Source: Amycolatopsis saalfeldensis
Lineage (GTDB): Bacteria > Actinomycetota > Actinomycetes > Mycobacteriales > Pseudonocardiaceae
Direction of reading: 5' to 3'
Assembly (NCBI RefSeq): GCF_900110575.1
Contig: NZ_FOEF01000006.1
Coordinates: 124,001 to 188,000, forward strand
DNA: 64,000 nucleotides
Shown here in pieces: positions 37,089-49,019 of the stretch. Both the position numbers and the translations under genes were made by a program. Each line of letters starts with the position of its first letter. Positions within the stretch are counted from its first letter, which is position 1. A model generated the notes under the pieces. It saw only the letters and a program-made list of their open reading frames with translations, was not told where the DNA came from and did no database searches.

Positions 37089-37806
37089 GGGGGCGATCGT
37101 GCCAGACGCGGGGCCGGCTGGGCGATGACCGGGCTGGTCGGGCGAGGCTGCGAAGAGCGTCGACTGCGGTATCGCGGCCGGGGCTGTGTCCCTCCCGTTC
37201 TACTCCGTGGGCGGGCACGTACTGGCGTTGAAGATCGCGGTGATCGCCCAGCTGGTTGCGTTCGCGGTCAACACCACCATCACCGCGATTCGCGAGCTGG
37301 GCGCGCCATTGTCCGAGCTGGTGCGCGAGCACCTGGGCAAGGAGAGGCGCGGCCGATCCACACATCCGAAGTCGTGTCGATCTGACGGGCGCTGATCTGA
37401 CCAGTGCCCGGCTGGTCCGCGTCGGATTCGACGCCGACCAGGTCACCGGGTGGGACGTCGCGGGCGCGACCGGCACGGTGCCGGACCCACGGCCGGCTCC
37501 ACTCCACCCGAGCCACCGACCGGCGTGGGCGAGGCGATGGACACCATGCAAGCCGACGTGACAGCGTCGCTGCCGAGTGCGCCGTCGCTGGACCAGCTGA
37601 CTCGCACGCTGAGCGAGATCTCCGCGGACTCGCTCCGCGCCTTGGACAAAACCACCGAAGGCAGCAACCGGTCCACGGACGCGATCCGGCGCATTTCGGA
37701 GCAGCGTCGCAAACCGCGATGATGGGCAGGCCGCCGTGGGGGAGGCGGAGGGGCACTGGCAGGCGGGCGGCGGCTTTGCCTGGTCAGGCTGGGGTTACCC
37801 TGACCA
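37089..37806. pseudogene. Decayed stretch with fragments of former genes
   Basis: About 700 bases between the TAXI gene and miaB without a convincing complete gene. Fragments on the plus strand: a hydrophobic helix peptide (37186-37350, LKIAVIAQLVAFAVNTTI then AIRELGAPLSELVREHLG); then, in another frame from about 37379, a pentapeptide-repeat-like piece (LTGADLTSARLVRVGF, VTGWDVAGATG); then a short helical frame from 37537. The frames follow one another as expected for a decayed locus. Parent genes cannot be named. Confidence 0.5.
37537..37722 (+). CDS. Short open frame, possibly a small hydrophilic protein
   Basis: A 61-residue frame rich in Ser, Thr and Asp with helix-forming segments (LDQLTRTLSEISADSLRALD). 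It has an ATG and plausible codon bias but only a weak ribosome site (GAGGCG, overlapping the expected spacing). It may be the end of a larger decayed gene, because the frame stays open upstream to about 37450. No family recognised. Confidence 0.3.
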   Translation: MDTMQADVTASLPSAPSLDQLTRTLSEISADSLRALDKTTEGSNRSTDAIRRISEQRRKPR

Positions 37807-37809
37807 GTG

Positions 37810-39291
37810 ATGAACGCGCGCACTTACCAGATCCGCACCTTCGGCTGCCAGATGAACGTGCACGACTCCGAACGGCTCGCCGGCCAGCTCGAAGAGGCCG
37901 GTTACGTCGCCGCGGACGGCGCGGCGAAGCCGGACCTGGTCGTGTTCAACACCTGCGCGGTCCGGGAGAACGCGGACAACAAGCTGTACGGCACGCTCGG
38001 CCACATGCGGCCGGACAAGACCGCGAACCCGGACATGCAGATCGCCGTCGGCGGGTGCCTGGCGCAGAAGGACCGCGGCGAGATCGTCAAGCGGGCGCCG
38101 TGGGTCGACGTCGTGTTCGGCACGCACAACATCGGCTCGCTGCCGGCGCTGCTGGAGCGCGCGCGGCACAACGCCGAGGCCGAGGTCGAGATCCTCGAGT
38201 CGCTGGAGACGTTCCCCTCGACGCTGCCCGCCCGCCGGGAGTCGTCGTACGCGAGCTGGGTGTCGGTTTCGGTCGGCTGCAACAACACCTGCACCTTCTG
38301 CATCGTGCCGTCCCTGCGCGGCAAGGAGCGCGACCGCCGGCCGGGCGAGATCCTGGCCGAGGTCGAGGCGCTGGTCGCCGAGGGCGTGCTCGAGGTGACC
38401 CTGCTGGGGCAGAACGTGAACTCCTACGGCGCCGAGTTCGGCGACCGGCTCGCGTTCGGCAAGCTGCTGCGCGCCTGCGGCGGGATCGACGGGCTGGAGC
38501 GCGTGCGGTTCACCTCGCCGCACCCGGCCGCGTTCACCTCCGACGTGATCGACGCCATGGCCGAGACGCCCAACGTCTGCCACCAGCTGCACATGCCGCT
38601 GCAGTCCGGCTCCGACCGCGTGCTGCGCGAGATGCGCCGCTCCTACCGCTCCGCGCGGTACCTCAAGATCCTCGAAGAGGTGCGCGCCGCGATGCCGGAC
38701 GCCGCCATCACCACCGACATCATCGTCGGCTTCCCCGGTGAGACCGAGGAGGACTTCCAGGCGACGCTGGACGTGGTGCGCGAGTCGCGGTTCTCCAGCG
38801 CGTTCACCTTCCAGTACTCCCAGCGTCCCGGCACGCCGGCCGCCACGATGGCGGACCAGCTGCAGAAGGCCGTCGTGCAGGAGCGCTACGAGCGCCTGGC
38901 CGAGCTGCAGGACGAGATTTCCTGGGCGGAGAACAAGAACCTGGTCGGCCGCCGGGTGGAGCTGCTGGTCGCCTCGGGCGAGGGCCGCAAGGACGCCGAG
39001 ACGCACCGGATGAGCGGCCGCGCCCGCGACGGGCGGCTGGTGCACTTCACGCCCGCCGGGTCCGTTGTGGACGGTTCCGTGCGCCCGGGCGACGTGGTGG
39101 AGGCCGTGATCAGCTACGGCGCCCCGCACCACCTGGTCGCCGACGGCGACCTGCTGACGCACCGCCGCACGCGGGCGGGCGACAACGCCGAAGCCGGTCT
39201 TCGGCCCAAGACGAGCGGGGTCACGCTGGGACTGCCGGGCTTCGGAGCCCCGGCGGCCCAGCCCGCCCCGGTGAGTGGGTGTGCGCTGTGA
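37810..39291 (+). CDS. miaB: tRNA-2-methylthio-N6-isopentenyladenosine synthase MiaB
   Basis: A 493-residue methylthiotransferase acting on A37 of tRNAs. The N-terminal cluster domain has [15 protein letters not shown] and GGCLAQ. The radical-SAM cluster motif is [11 protein letters not shown], and the TRAM domain is near the C-terminus. An in-frame GTG directly before the ATG is an alternative start. No clear ribosome site precedes it, so it may be leaderless. Together with miaA 2 kb away it makes ms2i6A. Its stop overlaps the next gene by four bases. The order miaB, small membrane protein, DUF349, miaA, dapF is that of M. tuberculosis Rv2733c-Rv2726c. Confidence 0.96.
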   Translation: MNARTYQIRTFGCQMNVHDSERLAGQLEEAGYVAADGAAKPDLVVFNTCAVRENADNKLYGTLGHMRPDKTANPDMQIAVGGCLAQKDRGEIVKRAPWVDVVFGTHNIGSLPALLERARHNAEAEVEILESLETFPSTLPARRESSYASWVSVSVGCNNTCTFCIVPSLRGKERDRRPGEILAEVEALVAEGVLEVTLLGQNVNSYGAEFGDRLAFGKLLRACGGIDGLERVRFTSPHPAAFTSDVIDAMAETPNVCHQLHMPLQSGSDRVLREMRRSYRSARYLKILEEVRAAMPDAAITTDIIVGFPGETEEDFQATLDVVRESRFSSAFTFQYSQRPGTPAATMADQLQKAVVQERYERLAELQDEISWAENKNLVGRRVELLVASGEGRKDAETHRMSGRARDGRLVHFTPAGSVVDGSVRPGDVVEAVISYGAPHHLVADGDLLTHRRTRAGDNAEAGLRPKTSGVTLGLPGFGAPAAQPAPVSGCAL

Positions 39292-39764
39292 CCGAACCGG
39301 GAACGTCCGCCGAGGTGGGCCCGCAACTGACCGAGGAGATCGACCAGGCGGGCCAGCGGGCCTCGCGCACGGTCGAGCTGGGCCGGCGCGGCTTCACCAT
39401 CGCCGTGTTCATCTTCGTGCTGCTGATCGCGCAGCTCCTGCCGTGGGTGGGCGAGCACCGTGGTTACGAGGTGCTGGCCGGCCAGGGCGGCGGCATCCCG
39501 CAGCTGTTCGCCGCCACGTCGACGGTGATCGGTGTGCTGGCCGGCGCGCTGGCGCTGGTGACCCGCCGCTGGTGGGTGTCCTGGTGCTGTGCCGCGGGCG
39601 GCTGGTTCGCCTCGGTCGACGGCCTGCTCGCGGTCTGGTCCCAGCAGTCCGCCCACGCTTCCGGCGCGGCCGGCGGCGGCCCGGGCATCGGCCTGCTGCT
39701 CGCCTGGGCGGCCACCATCGTGCTCGCGACGCTGTGGATGCGCACCGCGTTCTCCCGCTCCTGA
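39288..39764 (+). CDS. Rv2732c-like small membrane protein
   Basis: A 158-residue membrane protein with four predicted helices (about residues 35-52, 72-92, 97-115 and 130-150) after a hydrophilic N-terminus ([20 protein letters not shown]). Position directly after miaB, with a four-base GTGA overlap, matches M. tuberculosis Rv2732c, whose function is not established. It is followed by a strong terminator. Confidence 0.8.
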   Translation: MTEPGTSAEVGPQLTEEIDQAGQRASRTVELGRRGFTIAVFIFVLLIAQLLPWVGEHRGYEVLAGQGGGIPQLFAATSTVIGVLAGALALVTRRWWVSWCCAAGGWFASVDGLLAVWSQQSAHASGAAGGGPGIGLLLAWAATIVLATLWMRTAFSRS

Positions 39765-39802
39765 GCAAGAGGCCCCGTCACCGCGGTGACGGGGCCTCTT
39801 GC
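39765..39802. terminator. Bidirectional terminator between Rv2732c-like gene and DUF349 gene
   Basis: A perfect 38-base palindrome: 19 bases beginning GCAAGAGGCCCCGTCACCG followed directly by their complement, then GTTT. It lies between two convergent stops and should end both transcripts. Confidence 0.92.
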
Positions 39803-39811
39803 GTTTGACGG

Positions 39812-41125
39812 TCAGCGGTCGGCGACCGCGGCTTCCGCCGCCTGAAGCCATTCACGCCACTGCGCGGCCTGCTCGTCGGCCTTCTTCGCCCGGCGCTCGT
39901 CACCGGCGGCACGGGCCTTGGCGGCCTGGGACTCGAACTGCTCGACGCGCTCGCGGAACTGCGCGGCGCGCGCCTGGGCCTCCGGGTCGGTACGGCGCCA
40001 GCGGCTGTCCTCGGCGGACTTCACCGCGTCCTGGACCGCCTTGAGCCGGCCGTCCAGCTCGCGGATGCGCTCGCGCGGCACCTTGCCGAGCTCGTCCCAC
40101 TGCTCCTGGATCCGGCGCAGCGCGTTCTTCGCGGCCTCGAGGTTGGCCGCCACGTCGATCTTCTCGGCCTCGACCAGCAGCTCTTCCTTGCGGGCGGCGT
40201 TGCCGGCGAACTCGGCGTCGCGCTCGGAGAACACCGAGGAGCGGCGCGCGAAGAACGCGTCCTGCGCCGCGCGGAAACGCTGCCAGAGCGCCTCGTCGCT
40301 GTCCTTCGGCGCGCGCCCGGCGGCCTTCCACTCGGTCATCAGGTCCTTGTAGCGGCCCGCGGTGGCGCCCCAGTCGTCGGACTCGGCCAGCGACTCGGCC
40401 TCCGCGATCAGCTCTTCCTTGCGCTGCTTGGCGGTCGCCCGCTGCTTGTCCAGCTCGGCGAAGTGCGAGCCGCGACGGCGGTTGAACGCCTCGCGGGCCT
40501 TGGAGAACCGCTTCCACAGCTCGTCGTCGGTCTTGCGATCGACGCCCTTGACCGTCTTCCACTCGTCCAGGATCGAGCGCAGCCGGTCGCCCGCGGCCTT
40601 CCACTGCGTCGACTCGGCCGCGATCTGCTCGGCCTCCTCGGCCAGCGCCTGCTTGCGCGTGACGGCGGCCGCGCGGGCCTCTTCGCGCTCCTGCTTGACG
40701 TTCGCCAGCGCCTTCTCGGCCTCGCCGATCACGTACTCGAGGCGGGCGCCCAGCGCGACCAGGTCGCCGACCACGGCCGACTCGCCCAGCCCGTCGCGCA
40801 GCTGTGTGGCGGTGGACAGCGCGTGCTTCGGGTCGCCGGCGCCGGAGTGCAGCCGGGTCTCCAGCAGCTCGACCTCGGTGCGCACGTCGTCGAAGCGGCG
40901 GGCGTAGTGGACCAGTCCCTCTTCCGGGCTGCCGGCCTGCCAGACCCCCACCGCCCGCTCGCCGTCGGCGGTGAAGACGAAGACAGTGCCCTCGGCGTCG
41001 ACCCGGCCCCAGGTGGACGGGGCGGGCTCGGCGGGCGGCACGGGCGGTGCGGTGTGCCCGCTGCCGTGCGCGTGCGGCACCGGGTGCGGCGCCGGGGTGC
41101 CGGTAGACGTGTTCTCCTGGGCCAT
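39812..41125 (-). CDS. DUF349 domain protein (Rv2731-like)
   Basis: A 437-residue, highly charged, mostly coiled-coil protein built of repeated DUF349 units; each has a W-K-x-x-G or W-x-x-x-G core, as in [40 protein letters not shown] and [19 protein letters not shown]. The N-terminal 40 residues are Pro/His-rich. It corresponds by position and type to M. tuberculosis Rv2731. Proteins of this family are cytoplasmic; some relatives are linked to ribosome or RNA functions, but no role is proven here. The ATG at 41125 is clear. Confidence 0.88.
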   Translation of the reverse strand: MAQENTSTGTPAPHPVPHAHGSGHTAPPVPPAEPAPSTWGRVDAEGTVFVFTADGERAVGVWQAGSPEEGLVHYARRFDDVRTEVELLETRLHSGAGDPKHALSTATQLRDGLGESAVVGDLVALGARLEYVIGEAEKALANVKQEREEARAAAVTRKQALAEEAEQIAAESTQWKAAGDRLRSILDEWKTVKGVDRKTDDELWKRFSKAREAFNRRRGSHFAELDKQRATAKQRKEELIAEAESLAESDDWGATAGRYKDLMTEWKAAGRAPKDSDEALWQRFRAAQDAFFARRSSVFSERDAEFAGNAARKEELLVEAEKIDVAANLEAAKNALRRIQEQWDELGKVPRERIRELDGRLKAVQDAVKSAEDSRWRRTDPEAQARAAQFRERVEQFESQAAKARAAGDERRAKKADEQAAQWREWLQAAEAAVADR

Positions 41126-41343
41126 CGCAGGCTCCTTATCGCCTGTACGCCCGCTGGTGCGGGCGCCCCGCCGTGCGGCGGGGCCGGGTTACGCGTAGTG
41201 CTCCGGGGGCATGGGGCCCCAGCGGCATTCAAGCAGCTCAGCGTCCACCGTGGTATCGGATGAGCCACCCGAAGCCAGTGATCCTACTTCTCCGGGACGC
41301 TCCGTGTCCGCAGGCGCTACCCGTCCAGGTAGCGTCAACCGGC

Positions 41344-42264
41344 GTGATCAGCCCTGCTCAGCCGCTCCGCCCGGTGGCCGTCGTCGGCCCCACCGCCACC
41401 GGGAAGACGGCGCTGGCCGTCGAGCTGGCCCTGGCGCTGGGCGGCGAGGTCGTGAACGCGGACGCGCTGCAGCTCTACCGCGGCATGGACATCGGCACCG
41501 CGAAGGCCACCCCCGCGGAGCGGCGCGGGGTGCCGCACCACCTGCTCGACGTCCTCGACGTCACCGAAACCGCTTCCGTTGCCGCCTACCAGCGTGACGC
41601 CCGGCAGCGGATCGAGGACGTGCTGGCGGCGGGCCGCGTCCCGGTGCTGGCCGGCGGCTCGGGCCTGTACGTCCAGGCGGTGCTCGACGACCTGCGATTC
41701 CCCGGCACCGACCCGGCCGTGCGGGCCCGGCTCGACGCGGAGGCGGCGGAGCTCGGCACCGATTCGCTCCACCGCCGGCTGGGAGAGCGCGACCCGGCCG
41801 CGGCCGCCGCGATCCTGCCGACCAACACCCGCCGGATCGTGCGCGCGCTGGAGGTCATCGAGATCACCGGCGAGCCGTTTTCGGCCAACCTGCCGAAGCC
41901 GGGGCCGGCCCGTTACGGGACAGTGCTGATCGGCGTCGACCGCGAGGCCGCCGAGCTGGACGAGCGCGTGGACCTGCGGGTGGCGCGGATGTTCGAGGCC
42001 GGGCTCGTCGACGAGGTGCGCGCGCTGGCCGGGCGCGGGCTGCGCGAGGGGAAGACGGCTTCGCGGGCGCTCGGCTACCAGCAGGTGCTCGCGGAGCTGG
42101 ACGCTGAAGGCGACTTCGAAGCGGCCGCCGCTTCGACCGCGCAGGCCACCCGCCGCTTCGTCCGGCGACAGCGTTCCTGGTTCCGCCGGGACAAGCGGAT
42201 CCAGTGGTTCGACGGTGCTTCGGAGGGGCTGGCCGCACGCGTACTCGACGTCCTCGGCCGGTAA
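41344..42264 (+). CDS. miaA: tRNA dimethylallyltransferase MiaA
   Basis: A 306-residue enzyme transferring the dimethylallyl group to A37 of tRNAs reading UNN codons, the substrate step for MiaB. The P-loop GPTATGKT is at residues 15-22. [24 protein letters not shown] and [13 protein letters not shown] follow, and [10 protein letters not shown] lies near the end. The GTG at 41344 begins the conserved region. It is followed after nine bases by dapF. Confidence 0.96.
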   Translation: MISPAQPLRPVAVVGPTATGKTALAVELALALGGEVVNADALQLYRGMDIGTAKATPAERRGVPHHLLDVLDVTETASVAAYQRDARQRIEDVLAAGRVPVLAGGSGLYVQAVLDDLRFPGTDPAVRARLDAEAAELGTDSLHRRLGERDPAAAAAILPTNTRRIVRALEVIEITGEPFSANLPKPGPARYGTVLIGVDREAAELDERVDLRVARMFEAGLVDEVRALAGRGLREGKTASRALGYQQVLAELDAEGDFEAAAASTAQATRRFVRRQRSWFRRDKRIQWFDGASEGLAARVLDVLGR

Positions 42265-42273
42265 CCTGAAGCC

Positions 42274-43101
42274 ATGGGCGGTATCGAATTCCTTAAGGGC
42301 CACGGCACACAGAACGACTTCGTGCTGCTGCCCGACCCGTCCGGCCGGCTCGACCTCACCGCGGCCCGGGTGGCCGCGTTGTGCGACCGGCAGCGCGGGC
42401 TGGGCGCGGACGGCGTGCTGCGGGTCGTCCGCTCGGGCGCGGCGGGCCTGGAGTCCGCGGGCGAGTGGTTCATGGACTACCGCAACGCCGACGGCTCGAT
42501 CGCGGAGATGTGCGGCAACGGCGTGCGCGTGTTCGCGCGGTACCTGGTCGAGGCGGGCCTGGCCGAGGCGGGCGAGTTCACCGTCGGCACCCGCGCGGGC
42601 GACCGCCCGGTGGTGGTCCACCCGGACCGCACCGTGACCGTCCACATGGGACCAGCGGCGATCACCGGCACCTCGGTGACGGTGGTGGCGGGCCGCCCGT
42701 TCTCCGGCGTGGCCGTGGACGTGGGCAACCCGCACCTGGTCTCGGTGCTGGACGACGACGTGGCCGACCTCGACCTGGCGCACCAGCCCGACTTCGACCA
42801 CGACTTCTTCCCCGCCGGCGTGAACCTCGAGTTCGTCAACCTGCTGGGCGACGGCGCGCTGCGGATGCGCGTCCACGAGCGCGGCGTGGGGGAGACGCGC
42901 GCCTGCGGCACCGGCACGGTCGCCGCCGTGGCCGCCGCCCTGCACCTCGCGGGCACCGACACGGGCTCCTCGACGGTCGACATCCCGGGCGGCCGCGTGA
43001 CCGTCACGGTGGCCCGCGGCGCGTCCACCCTGACCGGCCCCGCGGAAATCGTCGCCCGCGGCGAACTCGACGAAGCCTGGTGGGCCGCCGCCGGCGTGTG
43101 A
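42274..43101 (+). CDS. dapF: Diaminopimelate epimerase
   Basis: A 275-residue epimerase converting LL- to meso-diaminopimelate for lysine and peptidoglycan synthesis. The two catalytic cysteines are C80 in [11 protein letters not shown] and C211 in [18 protein letters not shown] and VGNPHLV are further family motifs. It is cotranscribed with miaA. It is convergent with valS; a GC-rich palindrome (CGGCGGCCGCCG) lies in the short gap. In M. tuberculosis hflX follows directly; here valS, an MFS gene and an ArsR gene intervene. Confidence 0.96.
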   Translation: MGGIEFLKGHGTQNDFVLLPDPSGRLDLTAARVAALCDRQRGLGADGVLRVVRSGAAGLESAGEWFMDYRNADGSIAEMCGNGVRVFARYLVEAGLAEAGEFTVGTRAGDRPVVVHPDRTVTVHMGPAAITGTSVTVVAGRPFSGVAVDVGNPHLVSVLDDDVADLDLAHQPDFDHDFFPAGVNLEFVNLLGDGALRMRVHERGVGETRACGTGTVAAVAAALHLAGTDTGSSTVDIPGGRVTVTVARGASTLTGPAEIVARGELDEAWWAAAGV

Positions 43102-43121
43102 AGCGCCGGCGGCGGCCGCCG

Positions 43122-45656
43122 TCAGGAGCCGATCGTCACCTCGACCGCCAGGTCGCCTTCGCCGGGGCGGGTGCTGACCGACGCGACCGTTCCAGCAGTG
43201 CGGATGTCCGCCTCGATGTCGCCGAAACCGGTGAGCACCTCGGGCGGAGCGGTCACCGTCAGGGAATCCACGCCCGCGCGCATCGACACCTTCGCGTCGG
43301 TTTTCGCGCGCCGCACTGCCGCGATCACCGAGCCGGCCAGCGTGAGCAGAGCCGGGTCGCCCTCGGCCGGCAGCGGGCCGGGCCACGGCGCGCGGTGCAC
43401 CGAGCCCTCCTGCCACCACGACCAGACCTCCTCCGTCGCGTACGGCAGGAACGGTGCGAACAGCCGTACGACCGCCGAAAGCGTCGTGGTCAGCGCCGCC
43501 CGCGCGGATTGCGCCGCGGCCTCGCCGCGGTCGCCGTACGCGCGGCCCTTCACCAGCTCCACGTAGTCGTCGCAGAACGTCCAGAAGAACGTCTCGCTCT
43601 GCTGCAGCGCTCGCGCGTAGTCGAGCGCCTCGAACGCCGCCGTCGCCTCCGTGACGACCGTCGAGAGCGCCGCCAGCACCGCGCGGTCCAGCGGCTCCGA
43701 CGCCACCGCGTCCGCCGAAGGCAGCCCGAGGCCGAGCACGAACCGGCTCACGTTGAGCAGCTTCGTCGCCAGCCGGCGGCCCACCTTCATCTGGCCCTCG
43801 TCCACGGCCGTGTCGACGCCGGGCCGCGCGCTCGCCGCCCAGTACCGCACCGCGTCCGAGCCGTACTTCTCCAGGAGGTCGGCCGGGGTGACGACATTGC
43901 CGACCGACTTCGACATCTTCTTGCGGTCCGGGTCGAGCACCCAGCCGGAGATCGCCGCCTCGCGCCACGGCAGCACGCCCTCCTCCAGCTCCGCGCGCAC
44001 GGCCGTGGAGAACAGCCAGGTGCGGATGATCTCGTGCGCCTGCGGCCGCAGGTCGTACGGGAACACGCGGCGGAACAGGTCGTCGTCCAGGCTCCAGCGC
44101 CCGGCGATCTGCGGCGTGAGCGACGACGTCGCCCAGGTGTCCATCACGTCCACCTCGGCGGTGAAGCCGCCCGGCACGTCACGCTGATCGGCGGTGTAGC
44201 CCGGCGGCACGTCGGTGCTCGGGTCGACCGGCAGGCTCGAGTCGTCCGGCACCAGCACGGCGTCGTGGTCCGGCTCGCCGTGCGCGTCCAGCGGGTACCA
44301 GAGCGGGATCGGCACGCCGAAGAACCGCTGCCGGCTGATCAGCCAGTCGCTCGTCAGGCCCTCGACCCAGCCGCGGTAGCGGACCTGCATGTGCGCGGGC
44401 ACCCACTGCACTTCGGCGCCACGCTCCAGCATCCGAGCGCGCAGCGGCTCGTCACGACCGCCGTTGCGGATGTACCACTGGCGGCTGGTGACGATCTCGA
44501 GCGGCCGGTCGCCCTTCTCGTAGAACTTCACCGGGTGCGTGATCGGCCGCGGCTCACCGCGCAGCGAACTGTTCTCCCGCAGCATTTCCACGAGAATCTG
44601 GCGTCCCGTGTGGACAGTCTTGCCCGCCAGAGGCGCGTACGCCTCGGCCGGCACGTCACGCGGCGGCTCGGGCAGGAACCGGCCGTCACGCCCGAGCACC
44701 GGCCGCGTCTCCAGACGCAACGCGCGCCACCACGTCACGTCGGTGGTGTCGCCGAAGGTGCAGACCATCGCGATGCCGGTGCCCTTCTCGGGATCGGCGA
44801 GGTGGTGCGCGCGCACCGGGACCTCGACGCCGAACACCGGTGTCCGCACGGTCTTCCCGAACAGCGGCTGGTACCGCTCGTCGTCCGGGTGCGCGACGAG
44901 CGCGACGCACGCGGGCAGCAGTTCCGGGCGCGTGGTCGAGATGAGCACCTCGGCGTCATCGGCGGTGTGGAACACCAGATCGTGGTAAGCGCCGGGCCGT
45001 TCGCGGTCCTCCAGCTCCGCCTGCGCGACAGCGGTGCGGAAGGTGACGTCCCAGAGCGTCGGCGCCTCGGACTGGTAAGCCTCGCCGCGCGCGAGGTTGC
45101 GCAGGAAAGCGCGCTGCGAGATCTGCGTCGTGGCCGGGTCGATGGTCTGGTACGCCGTGCTCCAGTCGACCGAGAGCCCGATCCGGCGCCAGACGTCCTC
45201 GAAGACCTTCTCGTCGGTCTCCGAAAGCTCCTGGCACAGCTCGACGAAGTTGCGCCGTGACACGGGAATCGCGTTCTTGCCCGGCTTCTCCGGCGGCCGG
45301 AAGCCCGGGTCGTACGGCAGCGAAGGCTCGCAGCGCACGCCGAAGTGGTTCTGCACCCGGCGTTCGGTCGGCAGGCCGTTGTCGTCCCAGCCGATCGGGT
45401 AGAACACCTCGCGTCCGCGCATCCGGTGATACCGCGCGACGAGATCGGTGTGGGTGTAGGAGAACACATGCCCGATGTGCAGCGAACCGCTCGCCGTCAG
45501 CGGCGGGGTGTCGATCGAGTAGACGTCTTCACGCTGCTTCACGCGATCGAACCGGTAGACGCCTTCGCTCTCCCATACCGGTACCCACTTGGCCTCCAGA
45601 CCGTCGACACCGACCTTGTCCGGGACTCGTGGGCTGGGGTTGGGAGTTGCGTTCAT
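43122..45656 (-). CDS. valS: Valyl-tRNA synthetase, archaeal-like type
   Basis: An 844-residue class I synthetase charging tRNA(Val). HIGH signature ([10 protein letters not shown], residues 60-63) and KMSKS (residues 580-584) are intact. So are the editing-domain block [20 protein letters not shown] and the anticodon-binding region. The sequence around the active site ([17 protein letters not shown]) is of the archaeal-like kind rather than the WQPGTDHAGIATQ kind of most bacterial ValS. It also lacks the C-terminal tRNA-binding coiled coil. Many actinobacteria carry this type alone or beside a second valS; which applies here cannot be seen. Confidence 0.93.
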   Translation of the reverse strand: MNATPNPSPRVPDKVGVDGLEAKWVPVWESEGVYRFDRVKQREDVYSIDTPPLTASGSLHIGHVFSYTHTDLVARYHRMRGREVFYPIGWDDNGLPTERRVQNHFGVRCEPSLPYDPGFRPPEKPGKNAIPVSRRNFVELCQELSETDEKVFEDVWRRIGLSVDWSTAYQTIDPATTQISQRAFLRNLARGEAYQSEAPTLWDVTFRTAVAQAELEDRERPGAYHDLVFHTADDAEVLISTTRPELLPACVALVAHPDDERYQPLFGKTVRTPVFGVEVPVRAHHLADPEKGTGIAMVCTFGDTTDVTWWRALRLETRPVLGRDGRFLPEPPRDVPAEAYAPLAGKTVHTGRQILVEMLRENSSLRGEPRPITHPVKFYEKGDRPLEIVTSRQWYIRNGGRDEPLRARMLERGAEVQWVPAHMQVRYRGWVEGLTSDWLISRQRFFGVPIPLWYPLDAHGEPDHDAVLVPDDSSLPVDPSTDVPPGYTADQRDVPGGFTAEVDVMDTWATSSLTPQIAGRWSLDDDLFRRVFPYDLRPQAHEIIRTWLFSTAVRAELEEGVLPWREAAISGWVLDPDRKKMSKSVGNVVTPADLLEKYGSDAVRYWAASARPGVDTAVDEGQMKVGRRLATKLLNVSRFVLGLGLPSADAVASEPLDRAVLAALSTVVTEATAAFEALDYARALQQSETFFWTFCDDYVELVKGRAYGDRGEAAAQSARAALTTTLSAVVRLFAPFLPYATEEVWSWWQEGSVHRAPWPGPLPAEGDPALLTLAGSVIAAVRRAKTDAKVSMRAGVDSLTVTAPPEVLTGFGDIEADIRTAGTVASVSTRPGEGDLAVEVTIGS

Positions 45657-45665
45657 GCGCCAACT

Positions 45666-46919
45666 CTAGGCGGGCGCCAAAGTGTCCTTCTCCGTGACCG
45701 GGAGATCCCGCATCCGCCGCAGCGGCGAGCAGACCACCCAGAGCGCGCCGCAGAGTTCGCCGATCACAGCGATCCACAGCGCGCCCGTCAGCCCGACGGT
45801 CTCGCCGAGCGCCCCGCCCAGCAGGCCGCCCAGCGGCATCGCGCCCCACACCACGAACCGCACGCTCGCGTTCATCCGGCCCAGCAACCGGTCCGGCGTG
45901 ATGGCCTGGCGGTAGGAGACCTGCGCGACGTTGTAGAGGATCACGCCGAACCCGGCCGCGGCCAGGCCGAAGCCGGCGAGCGCCAGCCGCCAGCCGGGGC
46001 CGGCCAGCGGCACGAGCAGGTTGCCCGGCCACACCAGCAGCGGGACCAGCCAGATCGACCGCGCCTGGCCGATCCGCCGGATGATCGCGCCCGAGCACAG
46101 CGCGGCGAGGATGCCGCCGATGCCGCCGACGGCCAGCAGCACGCCGACCGCCGCCGGCGGAAGTCCGGCCGTGCGGGTCAGGAACAGCACCTGCACGGCC
46201 TGAGCGGCGGCGCCGAACAGGTTCGCGGTGGCGGTGCAGGCGACGATCGCGCGCAGCGGCTTGTCGGCGAAGACGAACCGCAGGCCCTCGATGATCTGTG
46301 GCAGCAGGCGCTCGTGGCCGGTGCGCTCCGGCACGGTTTCGACGGTGCGGATCCGCCACAGGCACAGCGCGGAGGTCAGGTAGCCGAGCCCGGTGGCGAA
46401 CACCGTGCTGGCCGCGCCGATGACCTGGACCAGCACGCCGGCCGCGCTCGGCCCGGCGATCTGCGCGGTGGACTGGACGGCCTGCAGTTTCGCGTTGCCC
46501 TCCAGCAATCGCTCGCGGCCGACCAGCGCCGGCAGGTACGCCTGGTACGCGACGTCGAAGAACACCGTCGCGAAGCCGGTCAGCAGCACCACGACGAGCA
46601 GCTGCCCCATCGTCAGCACGCCCGCCCACCAGGCCACCGGGATGCTCAGCATCAGCACGGCGCGCACCACGTCGGCGGTCAGCATCACCGGACGGCGCGC
46701 CAACCGGTCCACCCAGACCCCGGCGGGCAGCCCGAGGAGCAGGAAGCCCAGCGTCTCGGCCATGGTCAGCAGGCCCATCTCGAACGGCGTGGCCGCCAGC
46801 GTCACCGCCGCCAGCAGCGGGACGGCCGTGATGCCGACGAACATGCCGAGCTGGCTCGCGGTGTCCCCGGCCCACAGCCGGCGGAAGTCCGCGTGGAAGA
46901 AGAGCGAATCCCTACTCAC
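45666..46919 (-). CDS. MFS exporter under ArsR control
   Basis: A 417-residue, 12-helix exporter of the EntS/MFS_3 type. HADFRRLWAGDTASQLG marks the N-terminus and GVWVDRLARRPVMLTADVVR is the loop 2-3 motif A. The GTG at 46919 (SRDSLFF) is chosen because it starts at the usual distance before the first helix. A TTG at 46955 extends the frame but lies inside the probable operator, and neither has a clear ribosome site. It is divergent from an ArsR-type regulator, the usual arrangement for inducible efflux. Substrate unknown. Only nine bases separate it from valS downstream on the same strand, so valS may be partly read from this promoter. Confidence 0.85.
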   Translation of the reverse strand: MSRDSLFFHADFRRLWAGDTASQLGMFVGITAVPLLAAVTLAATPFEMGLLTMAETLGFLLLGLPAGVWVDRLARRPVMLTADVVRAVLMLSIPVAWWAGVLTMGQLLVVVLLTGFATVFFDVAYQAYLPALVGRERLLEGNAKLQAVQSTAQIAGPSAAGVLVQVIGAASTVFATGLGYLTSALCLWRIRTVETVPERTGHERLLPQIIEGLRFVFADKPLRAIVACTATANLFGAAAQAVQVLFLTRTAGLPPAAVGVLLAVGGIGGILAALCSGAIIRRIGQARSIWLVPLLVWPGNLLVPLAGPGWRLALAGFGLAAAGFGVILYNVAQVSYRQAITPDRLLGRMNASVRFVVWGAMPLGGLLGGALGETVGLTGALWIAVIGELCGALWVVCSPLRRMRDLPVTEKDTLAPA

Positions 46920-46936
46920 CCGAAAGAGTGTCTTCG

Positions 46937-46960
46937 AGTGATTGGAGACTGTCAATCACT
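46937..46960. promoter_or_regulatory. Inverted-repeat operator between MFS and ArsR genes
   Basis: AGTGATTG and CAATCACT are perfect inverted arms separated by eight bases. The element lies 17 bases before the MFS start and 21 bases before the ArsR start, an ideal place for autoregulation and control of the exporter by the ArsR-type protein. Confidence 0.7.
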
Positions 46961-46981
46961 TAACCCCCTTAGGCTGGTGGA

Positions 46982-47488
46982 GTGCCGACGAAACGACGTC
47001 TCTCGACGGAGGCCGAGGCCGCCGCGCTCGCGTCCGGAATACGCCTGCGCATCATCCGGTTGACCTCCTACGGGGCCATGACCAACAAGGAGCTCGCCGA
47101 GCGGCTCGGCCGCGACCCGGCAACCATGCTGCACCACGTGCGCAGGCTGGTGGAGACCGGTTTCCTGGCCCCGCAGGAGCCGCGCCGGGGCACGCGCGGC
47201 GCGAAGGAGATCCCGTACCGCTCGACCGGGCTGTCCTGGCAGCTCGAAAACGACGACGTCGAGCCGGCCCCGCTCAACGAGGCGATGCTCGAGGCCTACC
47301 TGGCCGAATTCGCCGAGGCAGAGCCGGGCGAGGTGGACTCCTCCCGGCTCGTGTTCCAGGTCCCGCCCCAGGACGTCGAGGAATTCAAAGAGCGGCTCGG
47401 GGAGCTGCTGGAGGAGTTCAGCCGGCGTCCCGACGCACCGGGCCAGGGCCGTACCGCGGTCTACGTTTCGATCTATCCGAGCAGGTAA
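46982..47488 (+). CDS. ArsR-family winged-helix regulator
   Basis: A 168-residue regulator. The winged helix-turn-helix covers about residues 15-85 (GIRLRIIRLTSYGAMTNKEL, RDPATMLHHVRRLVETGFL). There is no ArsR cysteine metal site, so a small molecule or redox cue is more likely than a metal. The C-terminal 80 residues are acidic and probably form the dimer/ligand part. Divergent from the MFS exporter with an inverted repeat between them. Confidence 0.87.
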   Translation: MPTKRRLSTEAEAAALASGIRLRIIRLTSYGAMTNKELAERLGRDPATMLHHVRRLVETGFLAPQEPRRGTRGAKEIPYRSTGLSWQLENDDVEPAPLNEAMLEAYLAEFAEAEPGEVDSSRLVFQVPPQDVEEFKERLGELLEEFSRRPDAPGQGRTAVYVSIYPSR

Positions 47489-47531
47489 ACCACTCGGCTC
47501 CCGCGGGGAATCGTGGGAGCATGGAGGCACG

Positions 47532-48965
<1,434 letters not shown>

Positions 48966-49019
48966 CGCGTCTTCCGTAGTGTGCGGCTGATCCCGGCCGC
49001 GCACTACGGAGGTGAGCTG

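Noticed and set aside
46920..46955. TTG start at 46955 for the MFS gene
   Set aside because: It lies within the inverted-repeat operator and adds 12 residues not expected before the first helix.
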